NCBI GenBank assembly: GCA_018826515.1
Contig: JAHKAM010000016.1
Location: 1 to 34,944 of the forward strand
Reading direction: 5' to 3'
From: Alphaproteobacteria bacterium
GTDB lineage: Bacteria; Pseudomonadota; Alphaproteobacteria; Caulobacterales; Caulobacteraceae
Length of the DNA: 34,944 nucleotides
Both the position numbers and the translations under genes were made by a program. The notes below the pieces were generated by a model, which saw only the letters and a list, made by a program, of their open reading frames with translations, ran no database searches and was not told the origin of the DNA. Below, in pieces: positions 22,383-31,546 of this stretch (within the stretch, counting starts at the first letter, position 1; every line of letters begins with the position of its first letter).

Positions 22383-25271
22383 TTACCGGTCCGCGGCCGC
22401 GAGCCGGTCGTTGATCCTCACCACGGGGCCGTAGCCCAGTTCCTCAAGCCGCTCGGCCTGGGTCGCGGCGTCGCCGACCACGACATAGATCATGCCGTCG
22501 GTGCGGATATGTTCGGCGGCGAGCGCCTGGACCTGTTCGACGGTCAGCCCCTCGATGACGGCCGCCTCACGGTCCAGATAGTCGGCGGGCAGGCCGAAAT
22601 CGCCGATGGCCTGCAGCACGTTCAGCTTGGCCCCGGCGGTCTCGAAGGCGCGGGCGCGGCTCTTGCTGAGCGCGCTGCGGGTGACCTGCAGATCGGCCTC
22701 GGTGAAGGTCGATCCGTAGTCGCGCATGATGTCGCGGGCCAGGGTCGCGGCCTCGAGGGTGACATTGGCGCGGACGGCGCTGGACAGCTGGAAATGGCCG
22801 ACAGCCTCGCCGCCGGCGAAGCCGCTGCGCACGCCGTAGGTATAGCCGGCGCCCTCGCGCAGCTGCTGGGTCAGGCGCGAGGCGAAGCCGCCGCCGCCGA
22901 GGATGTAGTTGGCCACGCTGGCCGGATAGTAGTCCGGATCGGCCCGGGTCAGGGCCGGATAGCCGAACACCAGCACCGACTGCGAGGCGTTGGGCATGTC
23001 GTAGAAATACACCCGCGACTCCGTGGGCGGGGTCGGCGGCGCCCAGGCCGGGACCTCCACATCGCGCCGGACCCAGCGCTGGCCGAGGCCGTCGAGGGCC
23101 GCCGTGGCGGCGGCCTCGTCCACCGCCCCGACGATGCGGAAGCGGGCGTTGTCGGGGGCCAGGTTGTTCTGCAGATACGCCCGCAGATCGTCCATGGTCA
23201 GGGCGGCGACCGAGCTTTCCGTGCCGAGGGCGCCGCGCGACAGGATGTGGTCCGGCCCATAGGCGATCAGGTTGTAGGCGCGACCGGCGATGGCGGCGGG
23301 CTGGGCGCGGGCGGCCTGGATCTGAGCGAGGGTCGCGGCCCGGGCCAGTTCCAGCTCGGCGGGATCCCAGCGCGGCTGCAGCAGCATCTCCTCGACGAGG
23401 TCGAGGGTGGCGTCGAGATTGCGCGACAGGGTGCGGCCCGAGATCACGAACCGCTCGTCTCCGGCCGAGACATTGACCTGCGCCCCCAGCGACTTGAAGG
23501 CGTTCTCCAGTTCGGCGGGGGTGCGGTCGCGGGTGCCGCGATCCATGATCCGGGCCAGCAGGGCGGCGGCGCCCGGCCTGTCCGGATCGTCGAACAGGCG
23601 GCCGCCGTCGATCGACAGCTCGAAATACGCCAGCGGGGTCTCGCTGTTCTCGATGCCGGAGACGGTCAGGCCGTTGGGCAGGGCGGCGGTCCAGATGGCC
23701 GGCGAGGCGACCACGGCGGGGTCGCCGAACGGCGGCTCGACGGTCCGGTCGAAGGCCGAGGGCGTGCGCTCGTATGCGGCGGTTTCGGCGCGCGGATCGA
23801 CGGCGGCCTCGGCCCCCTGGACGATCGGCTCCTCGACGACGGCGGCGACGACGGAGCCCTCGAGCGCCAGTTCGGCCTGGCCCCTGGGGGTGAAGCTGGT
23901 CGCCACATGCGGGCGGTCTTTTATGTAGGTCTCATAGACCCGGACCACGTCCTCGGCCGTCACGGCCTGGAGCGCGGCCAGATCGCGGTCGGGCGAGGTC
24001 CCGTACAGGTCGTAGCGGGCCAGGGCCGCGCCCTTGCCCAGCACGCTGCCCAGCCGGGTGTAGAAGCCGGCCTCGGCCACGGTCTTGACCCGTTCGAGCG
24101 CGGCAGGGTCGACGCCGTCGCGCTCGAAGCGGGCGAAACCCTCGTCCAGCGCCGCGCGCACCGCGTCCAGATCGACGCCGTCGAAAGCGGTGACCTGCAG
24201 CATGGCCATGCCGGCGATCTGGCTGGTGTCGGACGAGCCCCCGACCTCGTCGGTCAGCTTCTGCTCGTCGACCAGAACGGCGGTCAGCGGCGCCGCCTTG
24301 CCGTCGGTCAGCAGGGTCAGCAGCACGTCCAGCGCCGCCTCGTCCGGGTGGCCGCTCTCGACCGTCGGGAAGGCCAGGGTCAGCTGCGGCAGGGTGGCGA
24401 AATTGTCCTCGTGCATCAGCCGCCGGGTCCCCGTCAGACCGGCCGCGCGGGGCCGGGGAACCGCCGCCTCGGGGCCGCGGGGAATCTCGCCGAAATAGCG
24501 CTGCACCCAGGCGCGGGCCTGATCGGGATCGAAGTCGCCCGAGATGACCAGGGTCGAATTATTGGGCGTGTACCAGCGGCGATAGAAGCCGCGCACATCC
24601 TCCAGCGTGGCCGCGTCGAGGTCGGCCAGCGAGCCGATCACCGGCCAGCTGTAGGGGTGGTCGGACGGGTACAGGTTCTCGAGGATGACGCCGTAGGTGT
24701 GGCCGTAGGGGGCGTTGTCGACCGACTGGCGCTTCTCGTTCTTGACGACCTGCTTCTCCTTGGCGAGCACGGCGTCGGTGACGGTGTTGATGAAGAAGCC
24801 CAGCTTGTCGGCCTCGGCCCAGATCATCTTCTCCAGGGCGTCGTTGGGCACGGTCTGCAGATAGTCGGTGATGTCGAAACTGGTCGAGCCATTGGCGCCC
24901 GAGCCGCCGATGCGCGCGCTCATGGCGTCGAGCCCGCCGGGCCCGAGGTTCTCGGAATCGAGGAAGAACAGGTGTTCGAACAGATGGGCGAAACCGGTCC
25001 GGCCCGGCTCCTCGCGCGCCGAGCCGACGCGGGTGGCCAGCACCACGGCGACCACCGGGTCGGAGCGGTCGATGTGGAAGATGACGCGCAGGCCGTTGTC
25101 GAGTTCGAAGGTCTGCGCGGGGATCAGCGTGCCGGTCTGGGCGGCGGCCGGGGCGGACGCCGACGCCGGAGCCGGCTCATGGGTCCGCGCCTCGGCCATG
25201 CCGGCGCCGATCCCGCCGACCGCCAGCACCGCGCCCGCGGCCCCCGCCAGCAACCATCCCCTGAACGTCAT
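22383..25271 (-). CDS. Two-domain M16 zinc metallopeptidase
   Basis: The 962-residue exported protein (signal peptide ending near GMAEA) holds two tandem M16 halves, as in pitrilysin-like and processing-peptidase-like enzymes. The first half has the inverted zinc motif HLFEH (His96, Glu99, His100) in GFAHLFEHLFFLDS and a later NEKRQSVDNAPYG with the third ligand Glu. The second half (from about 480) has the same fold elements (AALLARIMDRGTRDRTPAEL) but no HxxEH, as is usual. It should digest peptides in the periplasm. The ATG at 25271 gives the signal peptide at the N-terminus; the in-frame ATG at 25328 would put a basic stretch before it. It ends 20 nt before the small secreted protein. Confidence 0.94.
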   Translation of the reverse strand: MTFRGWLLAGAAGAVLAVGGIGAGMAEARTHEPAPASASAPAAAQTGTLIPAQTFELDNGLRVIFHIDRSDPVVAVVLATRVGSAREEPGRTGFAHLFEHLFFLDSENLGPGGLDAMSARIGGSGANGSTSFDITDYLQTVPNDALEKMIWAEADKLGFFINTVTDAVLAKEKQVVKNEKRQSVDNAPYGHTYGVILENLYPSDHPYSWPVIGSLADLDAATLEDVRGFYRRWYTPNNSTLVISGDFDPDQARAWVQRYFGEIPRGPEAAVPRPRAAGLTGTRRLMHEDNFATLPQLTLAFPTVESGHPDEAALDVLLTLLTDGKAAPLTAVLVDEQKLTDEVGGSSDTSQIAGMAMLQVTAFDGVDLDAVRAALDEGFARFERDGVDPAALERVKTVAEAGFYTRLGSVLGKGAALARYDLYGTSPDRDLAALQAVTAEDVVRVYETYIKDRPHVATSFTPRGQAELALEGSVVAAVVEEPIVQGAEAAVDPRAETAAYERTPSAFDRTVEPPFGDPAVVASPAIWTAALPNGLTVSGIENSETPLAYFELSIDGGRLFDDPDRPGAAALLARIMDRGTRDRTPAELENAFKSLGAQVNVSAGDERFVISGRTLSRNLDATLDLVEEMLLQPRWDPAELELARAATLAQIQAARAQPAAIAGRAYNLIAYGPDHILSRGALGTESSVAALTMDDLRAYLQNNLAPDNARFRIVGAVDEAAATAALDGLGQRWVRRDVEVPAWAPPTPPTESRVYFYDMPNASQSVLVFGYPALTRADPDYYPASVANYILGGGGFASRLTQQLREGAGYTYGVRSGFAGGEAVGHFQLSSAVRANVTLEAATLARDIMRDYGSTFTEADLQVTRSALSKSRARAFETAGAKLNVLQAIGDFGLPADYLDREAAVIEGLTVEQVQALAAEHIRTDGMIYVVVGDAATQAERLEELGYGPVVRINDRLAAADR

Positions 25272-25382
25272 GCGCCGTCTCCGTCTGATACCGGCGCGGA
25301 CGCTAGCAGGTGGCGCGGAGGGGGGCACCTGAAGAAACGGTAAGGGTTTGGTCGTGGTCCTGAGGGGACTAGATACGCCGAT

Positions 25383-26210
25383 CTACCGCTGGCGCAGACC
25401 CGCGAAGAAAGTTTCGAGCAAGGAGGCTCTGTCGGTCACCGGGGGATGGTACGAGAAGTGGCGCGTCAGATCGGACAGGATCAAGGCGGGGTCCCTCGCG
25501 TCTTCCACGGATTTCGCCGCCCACTTCCTGCCAGGGTGCAACGTGTCCCACGGGGACCGCTTGTTCGCGCGCGTCTCGGCGTCGTCGCCATGTTTTCCGA
25601 GGCCGTACAGAATGTTGGTCTCGCTATTCCAGATCGGGCGGAAGAGGTTGATCAGGTAGTCCTCGGCCGCAGTCTCCCAACCCGACTGAACGACTAGGAA
25701 TCGGGCTTCAAAATCGGCGAGTTTCAAGGTCGTGTCGGCCTTTGCGATATTCTTGCGATGCTCGTTCAGCCGCGCGGCCAGCCTCGGGCCCTGGTCGCGA
25801 GGTGTATGAGCGTTCGCTTGCGACGGCGCGGCCTGACCGACGTATATGGGCGTCTCGCTTCCGCTCAGCGGTAGATAGGGTGCGTATTCCCCGCGATAGT
25901 AGATCGCATAGACCCCGGACCCATAAAACTTGCCCAACTCGGCGAGCGGCAAGCGATCCTGAGCAATCATCGCCAAGGCGGTGAAGCGCCCGATCACCTT
26001 GGGATTGCTCGGATCGAACACCACGGTGGGTAGCGCGACCGGATCGAGCTTCTCCAATGCCGCTTCGACATCGATCGCCAAGGCGCGAAGCGCATGATCG
26101 ATCTTATTTCTCCTGGTTGCGGGCAACGCCCGCTCCGTCGCGGCGTCGACCAGACGGTGAACCTCCTCCCGAATGCGTTCGACGTCCTCGGCGAAATTGC
26201 GTCGCGTCAC
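25383..26210 (-). CDS. Eco29kI-like GIY-YIG type II restriction endonuclease
   Basis: The 275-residue protein has the GIY-YIG core: GVYAIYY (99-105, Tyr101) and PIYVGQA (121-127, Tyr123). It has Arg147 and His151 in RLAARLNEHRK, Glu183 in WETAAEDYLI and Asn195 in RPIWN. The spacing of Arg-x3-His and Glu-x11-Asn equals that of the Eco29kI catalytic set. The C-terminal GLGKHGDDAETRANKRSPWDTLHPGR block is also typical of Eco29kI relatives. Eco29kI cuts CCGCGG; the same target here is inferred only. The start is GTG at 26210, overlapping the methyltransferase stop (GTGA). An ATG at 26306 would extend the protein inside the methyltransferase gene and is rejected. Confidence 0.92.
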   Translation of the reverse strand: MTRRNFAEDVERIREEVHRLVDAATERALPATRRNKIDHALRALAIDVEAALEKLDPVALPTVVFDPSNPKVIGRFTALAMIAQDRLPLAELGKFYGSGVYAIYYRGEYAPYLPLSGSETPIYVGQAAPSQANAHTPRDQGPRLAARLNEHRKNIAKADTTLKLADFEARFLVVQSGWETAAEDYLINLFRPIWNSETNILYGLGKHGDDAETRANKRSPWDTLHPGRKWAAKSVEDARDPALILSDLTRHFSYHPPVTDRASLLETFFAGLRQR

Positions 26211-27385
26211 GCGGCGAACCTCAGCGCCCGTTCGACATCCCGTCCCACGATTTCCGCCAGGCGCACCGGCACCGCGTTCCCCAGCTGCCGCATCGTTTCC
26301 GACCACGAGCCGTGGAATACATAGTCATCCGGGAAGGTCTGCAAGCGCGCGCTTTCGCGGACGGTGAAATAGCGCACCTCGCCCGACGGCTTCAGCAGCA
26401 TGTTCTCGCCGCCGGGCACGCCATGCACCCCGGCCTTCAGGGTCTTGGCGGGCTCATCCAAGGGACTGCCGGTGTGGCCGGCGTAGCTGCGAGCGCCGGG
26501 CTGGAAGCGGTGGTTGGCGACGCCGCGCGCCTTGTCCGGCTGGTGTTCAGGATCGGGCAGGTCGGCGATGGCGTCGCGCACCGTTTTCCACGGCAGGCCG
26601 GCGGGCTTTTCGCCCAGCCGCGCGGCCCGCGCCTTCAGGGCCGGGTTGTCCGGACGGTCCTTCTTCGCCACCCGGTGCCGGTCCCAATAGGCGCCGTCGC
26701 CATACTGGTCCCAGATCAGGGCCTCCGCCGAGTGCAGCTCCTTGGGGAAATGCCATTCCTCGGCGAAGTCCGAGCGGAAGCCGACGAACAGCACCCGCTC
26801 GCGCCGCTGCGGCACGCCGTGGTTGGCCGCGTTCAGCAGTCGCGTCACCAGATGATAGTGCAGGCCGTCGCGGGAGCCCGAGGTCTCGTGCTGCTCCAGC
26901 CGGACATGGTGATCGGTCCAGTCCTCGCCCTGACGCGCGACCACCTCGGGGTGCCGCATCTGCAACTGGATGTATTCGAAATAGTTCTGGAAGCTGGCCC
27001 GCGTCAGCCCCTTCACGTTCTCGAACACGAAGGCCCGCGGCCGGGCCTCGCGCACGGCGCGGATGGCCTGGGGGAACATGTCGCGCGCGTCGTCATAGGC
27101 CTTGTGCTTGCCGCCCATCGAGAAGGGCTGGCACGGCGGGCCACCCGAGATCAGGTCGACCGTTCCCTCGTATGCGCGGAAGTCGACCTTGCGGACGTCA
27201 CCCTGCTCCAGCACCCAGTCGGTCACGACCGAGCCGACGCGCTTCTGGTTTTCGCGGATGGTGTCGCAGCAGTAGGCGTCGCGCTCGACCACCTTCACCG
27301 GGTGGAAGCCGGCGTGGTGCAGGCCGATGCCCAGCCCCCCCGCGCCGGCGAACAGTTCGATGGATTTCATGGTTGGCTGGCTCAT
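26207..27385 (-). CDS. DNA (cytosine-5-)-methyltransferase of the Eco29kI-like system
   Basis: The 392-residue enzyme has the ordered C5 motifs: motif I ELFAGAGGLGIGL (about 10-22), motif IV GGPPCQPFS with the catalytic Cys85, motif VI ENV (122-124), motif VIII QRRER (193-197) and motif X QLGNAVP near the end. The target-recognition region lies at about 215-330. It methylates cytosine to protect sites cut by the following nuclease. Its ATG overlaps the vsr stop (ATGA), and its own stop overlaps the nuclease start. GC content is close to that of the host. The sequence specificity cannot be read directly. Confidence 0.95.
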   Translation of the reverse strand: MSQPTMKSIELFAGAGGLGIGLHHAGFHPVKVVERDAYCCDTIRENQKRVGSVVTDWVLEQGDVRKVDFRAYEGTVDLISGGPPCQPFSMGGKHKAYDDARDMFPQAIRAVREARPRAFVFENVKGLTRASFQNYFEYIQLQMRHPEVVARQGEDWTDHHVRLEQHETSGSRDGLHYHLVTRLLNAANHGVPQRRERVLFVGFRSDFAEEWHFPKELHSAEALIWDQYGDGAYWDRHRVAKKDRPDNPALKARAARLGEKPAGLPWKTVRDAIADLPDPEHQPDKARGVANHRFQPGARSYAGHTGSPLDEPAKTLKAGVHGVPGGENMLLKPSGEVRYFTVRESARLQTFPDDYVFHGSWSETMRQLGNAVPVRLAEIVGRDVERALRFAA

Positions 27386-27795
27386 GAGTCCAAGAATGTT
27401 CTAATTCTGTTCCCGAGTGAAGCGGTGTCCCGCAGTTCGCATTCCCAGATCGTCATCACGCCCCAGCCCGCCTCCGTCAGCGCCGCCTCGTGGCGGAGAT
27501 CGCGGGCGCGATTCCCCTCCAGCTTCGGCCGCCAGAATTCCTGACGCGATTTGGGCATCCGCGCCAGCTTGCAGTCCGGATCGGGATGTCGATGCCAGAA
27601 ACAGCCGTGGACGAAGATGACCTTGCGCCGGCCGGCGAAGACCAGGTCGGGCGTGCCGGGCAGGTCGCAGCGATGCAGGCGGAAGCGGTAGCCGAGGGCG
27701 TGGATCAGGCGGCGGACGGTGAGCTCGGGGCCGGTGTTCTTGCCGCGAACGCGGGACATGCGTTCGGAGCGTTCAAGAATGCCCATGTTGTCCAT
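27382..27795 (-). CDS. vsr: Very-short-patch mismatch endonuclease Vsr
   Basis: The 137-residue protein matches the usual Vsr length. It begins RSERMSRVRGKNTGPELTVRRL, then LPGTPDLVF with Asp50, VIFVHGCFWHRHPDPDC with His68 and the zinc-binding His/Cys set, and ends WGVMTIWECEL. Vsr nicks at T:G mismatches created by deamination of 5-methylcytosine, which fits its place directly before the C5 methyltransferase. The gene overlaps the methyltransferase by 4 nt. No strong Shine-Dalgarno precedes the ATG at 27795; the ATG at 27786 is an alternative. Confidence 0.95.
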   Translation of the reverse strand: MDNMGILERSERMSRVRGKNTGPELTVRRLIHALGYRFRLHRCDLPGTPDLVFAGRRKVIFVHGCFWHRHPDPDCKLARMPKSRQEFWRPKLEGNRARDLRHEAALTEAGWGVMTIWECELRDTASLGNRIRTFLDS

Positions 27796-27835
27796 GAAGG
27801 GTAACTCGTGGTGGCGACAACACCCGCCACCCTCC

Positions 27836-28069
27836 TTACTCCGCCGCGTAGGCGTGGCCGTCCTTGCCGGGGGTCGGACGCGGAGCCTTCATCCAGTCGC
27901 CGGGCGCCAGGATTGTGCTGGCGGATAGAAGCTCGAGGCCAACGACCTTGTTGTCGGCGTTGTAGTCCAGCACGAAGGGGCCGGCGTCCGAGCCTTCGAC
28001 GGGGCGCTCGTCCGACAGCCGGATATAGAGGGCGTCGGCTTCGGGATCGTAGGTCATTTCAATCGCCAT
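27836..28069 (-). CDS. DUF2283-domain protein (putative antitoxin-like partner)
   Basis: The 77-residue protein begins MAIEMTYDPEADALYIRLSD, the hallmark of DUF2283, followed by VEGSDAGPFVLDYNADNKVVGLELLSAS. DUF2283 proteins are small beta-rich proteins commonly paired with DUF4258 proteins, an arrangement proposed to be a toxin-antitoxin-like module; the biochemical role is unknown. It overlaps the upstream DUF4258 gene by 11 nt and lies 40 nt before vsr on the same strand, so all may share a transcript. The ATG at 28069 is fixed by the conserved N-terminus. Confidence 0.85.
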   Translation of the reverse strand: MAIEMTYDPEADALYIRLSDERPVEGSDAGPFVLDYNADNKVVGLELLSASTILAPGDWMKAPRPTPGKDGHAYAAE

Positions 28070-28316
28070 CGGGCGGTCTCGCGTCTCGGTCGGGGTGGGC
28101 CGACAGGACTCGAATATGATCCCTTTCCTCAACACACGCCACCCTGAGGTAGCGGCCTGCAAGTTCAGGTGGCTGTCCGAAGCGGCGCTCGATGTCCGGG
28201 CGCGGGTCAGGTTCGGTCCAGAGCGGGTGTCTGACGATGTCCAGCACGGCCGGCTCGGAGAGGCCGTAAACGGCCATGCGGGCGAGGGCGTGCTGGCGCA
28301 GGATGATCGGTTTCAT
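28059..28316 (-). CDS. DUF4258-domain protein (putative toxin-like partner)
   Basis: The 85-residue protein has the DUF4258 pattern: RQHALARMAVYGLSEPAVLDIVRHP at the N-terminus, then GRYLRVACVEERDHIRVLSAHP. DUF4258 folds are thought to be related to BrnT/RelE-like toxin folds, and the adjacent DUF2283 gene is the usual partner. The overlap of 11 nt supports a two-gene unit. It starts 65 nt after the lepA stop on the same strand. No distinct promoter was recognised. Toxicity is inferred from family context only. Confidence 0.82.
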   Translation of the reverse strand: MKPIILRQHALARMAVYGLSEPAVLDIVRHPLWTEPDPRPDIERRFGQPPELAGRYLRVACVEERDHIRVLSAHPDRDARPPDGD

Positions 28317-28381
28317 AACGCCATCGTCGCCACCTCGGCGCAGCCTTCAACGCACGGTAAAGGCGTATAGCGACTCAACCC

Positions 28382-30190
<1,809 letters not shown>

Positions 30191-30415
30191 GGCCGCGCCG
30201 GTAGCACGGCGGCGCGGGATCGCCAACGCGCCCGCCCCGGCGGCGGCGTTTCGCCACCGGGGCAAGGGCGGATTACTTCGGTGTAAGCGGGTGCTTTGCC
30301 GTTTGAGAAGCGCCGCCGAAAGCGCTATTCAACGGCTGATGACAGGGGCGCCCCGGCGGGCGACCCGAAGGACCGGCGCCCGGCTCCCCCTCCGCGGCGC
30401 TCATGGGGATCAGAC

Positions 30416-31546
30416 GTGACGAACATTCTGCGGAAAAGCGTGGCCGGCGCGGTCATGGCGGTCCTGGGCCTGACCCTGGCGGCCTGCGGCGGCGGCGAGG
30501 AGGCGGACAAGGCCGCCGCGGCGGCGCCCTCGCGCCAGACCGTCACGGCGGCGACCGTGACGGCCTCGAGCCTGCCAAGGACGGTGACGGCCTCGGGCAG
30601 CGTCTCGGCCTGGGAAGAGGTGCCGGTCGGCGCCGAGACCGGCGGACTGACAGCGACGGGCGTCTTCGTCGACGAGGGCGCCTATGTGCGGCAGGGCCAG
30701 CCGCTGGTGCAGTTGAACGACGCCCTGCTGCGCGCGCAGCTGGGCCAGCAGCAGGCGGCGGTGGCCGCCGCCGAGGCCAATGTCGCGCGCGACGAGGCAG
30801 CGCTGGGGCGGGCGCGGGAACTGCGCGAGCGCGGCTTTCTGAGCCAGGCGTCGCTGGATACGGCGTTGGCCAATGAGCGGGCCTCGAAGGCCGGGCTGGA
30901 CTCGGCGCGGGCCTCGCTGTCGGAGACGCGGACGCGGGTGAACCAGGCGACCATCCGGGCGCCGGTGTCGGGCCTCGTGGCCAGCCGCAGCGTCACGCGG
31001 GGGCAGATCGTGCAGGCGGGGACGGAGCTGTTCCGGCTGGTGCGCGACGGGCGACTGGAGCTGGACGCCCAGATTCCCGAGACCGAGCTGCGCCTCGTGC
31101 GCGCGGGGATGTCGGCGGTGGTGAGTTCGGAACAGGCCGGGCAGACGACAGGGACGGTGCGGATCGTGACCCCCGAGGTCGATCCGCAGTCGCGCCTCGG
31201 CGTGGCGCGCATCTCGCTGACCGGCGGGGCGTTGCGTCCGGGCATGTTCGCCCGCGCCGAGATCGACGTCGGGGCCCAGCCGGCCCTGACCGTGCCGTCG
31301 CAGGCGATCGTCTATCGCGAGGGCAAACCCGGGGTCTATGTCATCGACCAGGGCGACCGGGTGCGGTTCCAGTCGGTGGAGACGGGCGGGCGCAACGGCG
31401 GCGCCCTGGCCATCACCGCCGGGCTGACGGCGGGGCAGAGGGTCGTCGTCCAGGGGGCGGGCTTCCTCGGCGACGGGGATCTGGTGCGCGTCGTGGCCGC
31501 GCGTCAGGCGGCGGCGGCGCAGCCGGCGCAGGGCGCCGCCCGATGA
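30416..31546 (+). CDS. RND efflux periplasmic adaptor (membrane fusion) lipoprotein
   Basis: From the GTG at 30416 the product has 376 residues with a lipoprotein signal ending in LTLAAC (Cys24), so it is anchored by lipid. It shows the adaptor order: barrel-sandwich half (ASSLPRTVTASGSVSAWEEVPVGAE), a helical hairpin (about 95-165, with QQAAVAAAEANVARDEAALGRARELRERG), the second lipoyl half (ATIRAPVSGLVASRSVTRGQIVQAG) and beta-barrel and membrane-proximal domains. It connects the RND pump to an outer-membrane channel not encoded in the window. GGGGA precedes the GTG at about 6 nt. It overlaps the pump gene by 4 nt. Confidence 0.93.
   Translation: MTNILRKSVAGAVMAVLGLTLAACGGGEEADKAAAAAPSRQTVTAATVTASSLPRTVTASGSVSAWEEVPVGAETGGLTATGVFVDEGAYVRQGQPLVQLNDALLRAQLGQQQAAVAAAEANVARDEAALGRARELRERGFLSQASLDTALANERASKAGLDSARASLSETRTRVNQATIRAPVSGLVASRSVTRGQIVQAGTELFRLVRDGRLELDAQIPETELRLVRAGMSAVVSSEQAGQTTGTVRIVTPEVDPQSRLGVARISLTGGALRPGMFARAEIDVGAQPALTVPSQAIVYREGKPGVYVIDQGDRVRFQSVETGGRNGGALAITAGLTAGQRVVVQGAGFLGDGDLVRVVAARQAAAAQPAQGAAR

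Noticed and set aside
22365..25343. A 992-codon open frame on the plus strand opposite the M16 peptidase gene
   Set aside because: It has no domain motifs, is rich in Gly, Arg, Gln, Asp and His as expected from the antisense of GC-rich codons, and the opposite strand has a clear M16 enzyme with signal peptide and HxxEH.
30191..30415. TTAC-N6-GTAA dyad between lepA and the RND adaptor as an efflux repressor operator
   Set aside because: The half-sites are only 4 bp and no regulator gene is adjacent, so a chance match is likely.
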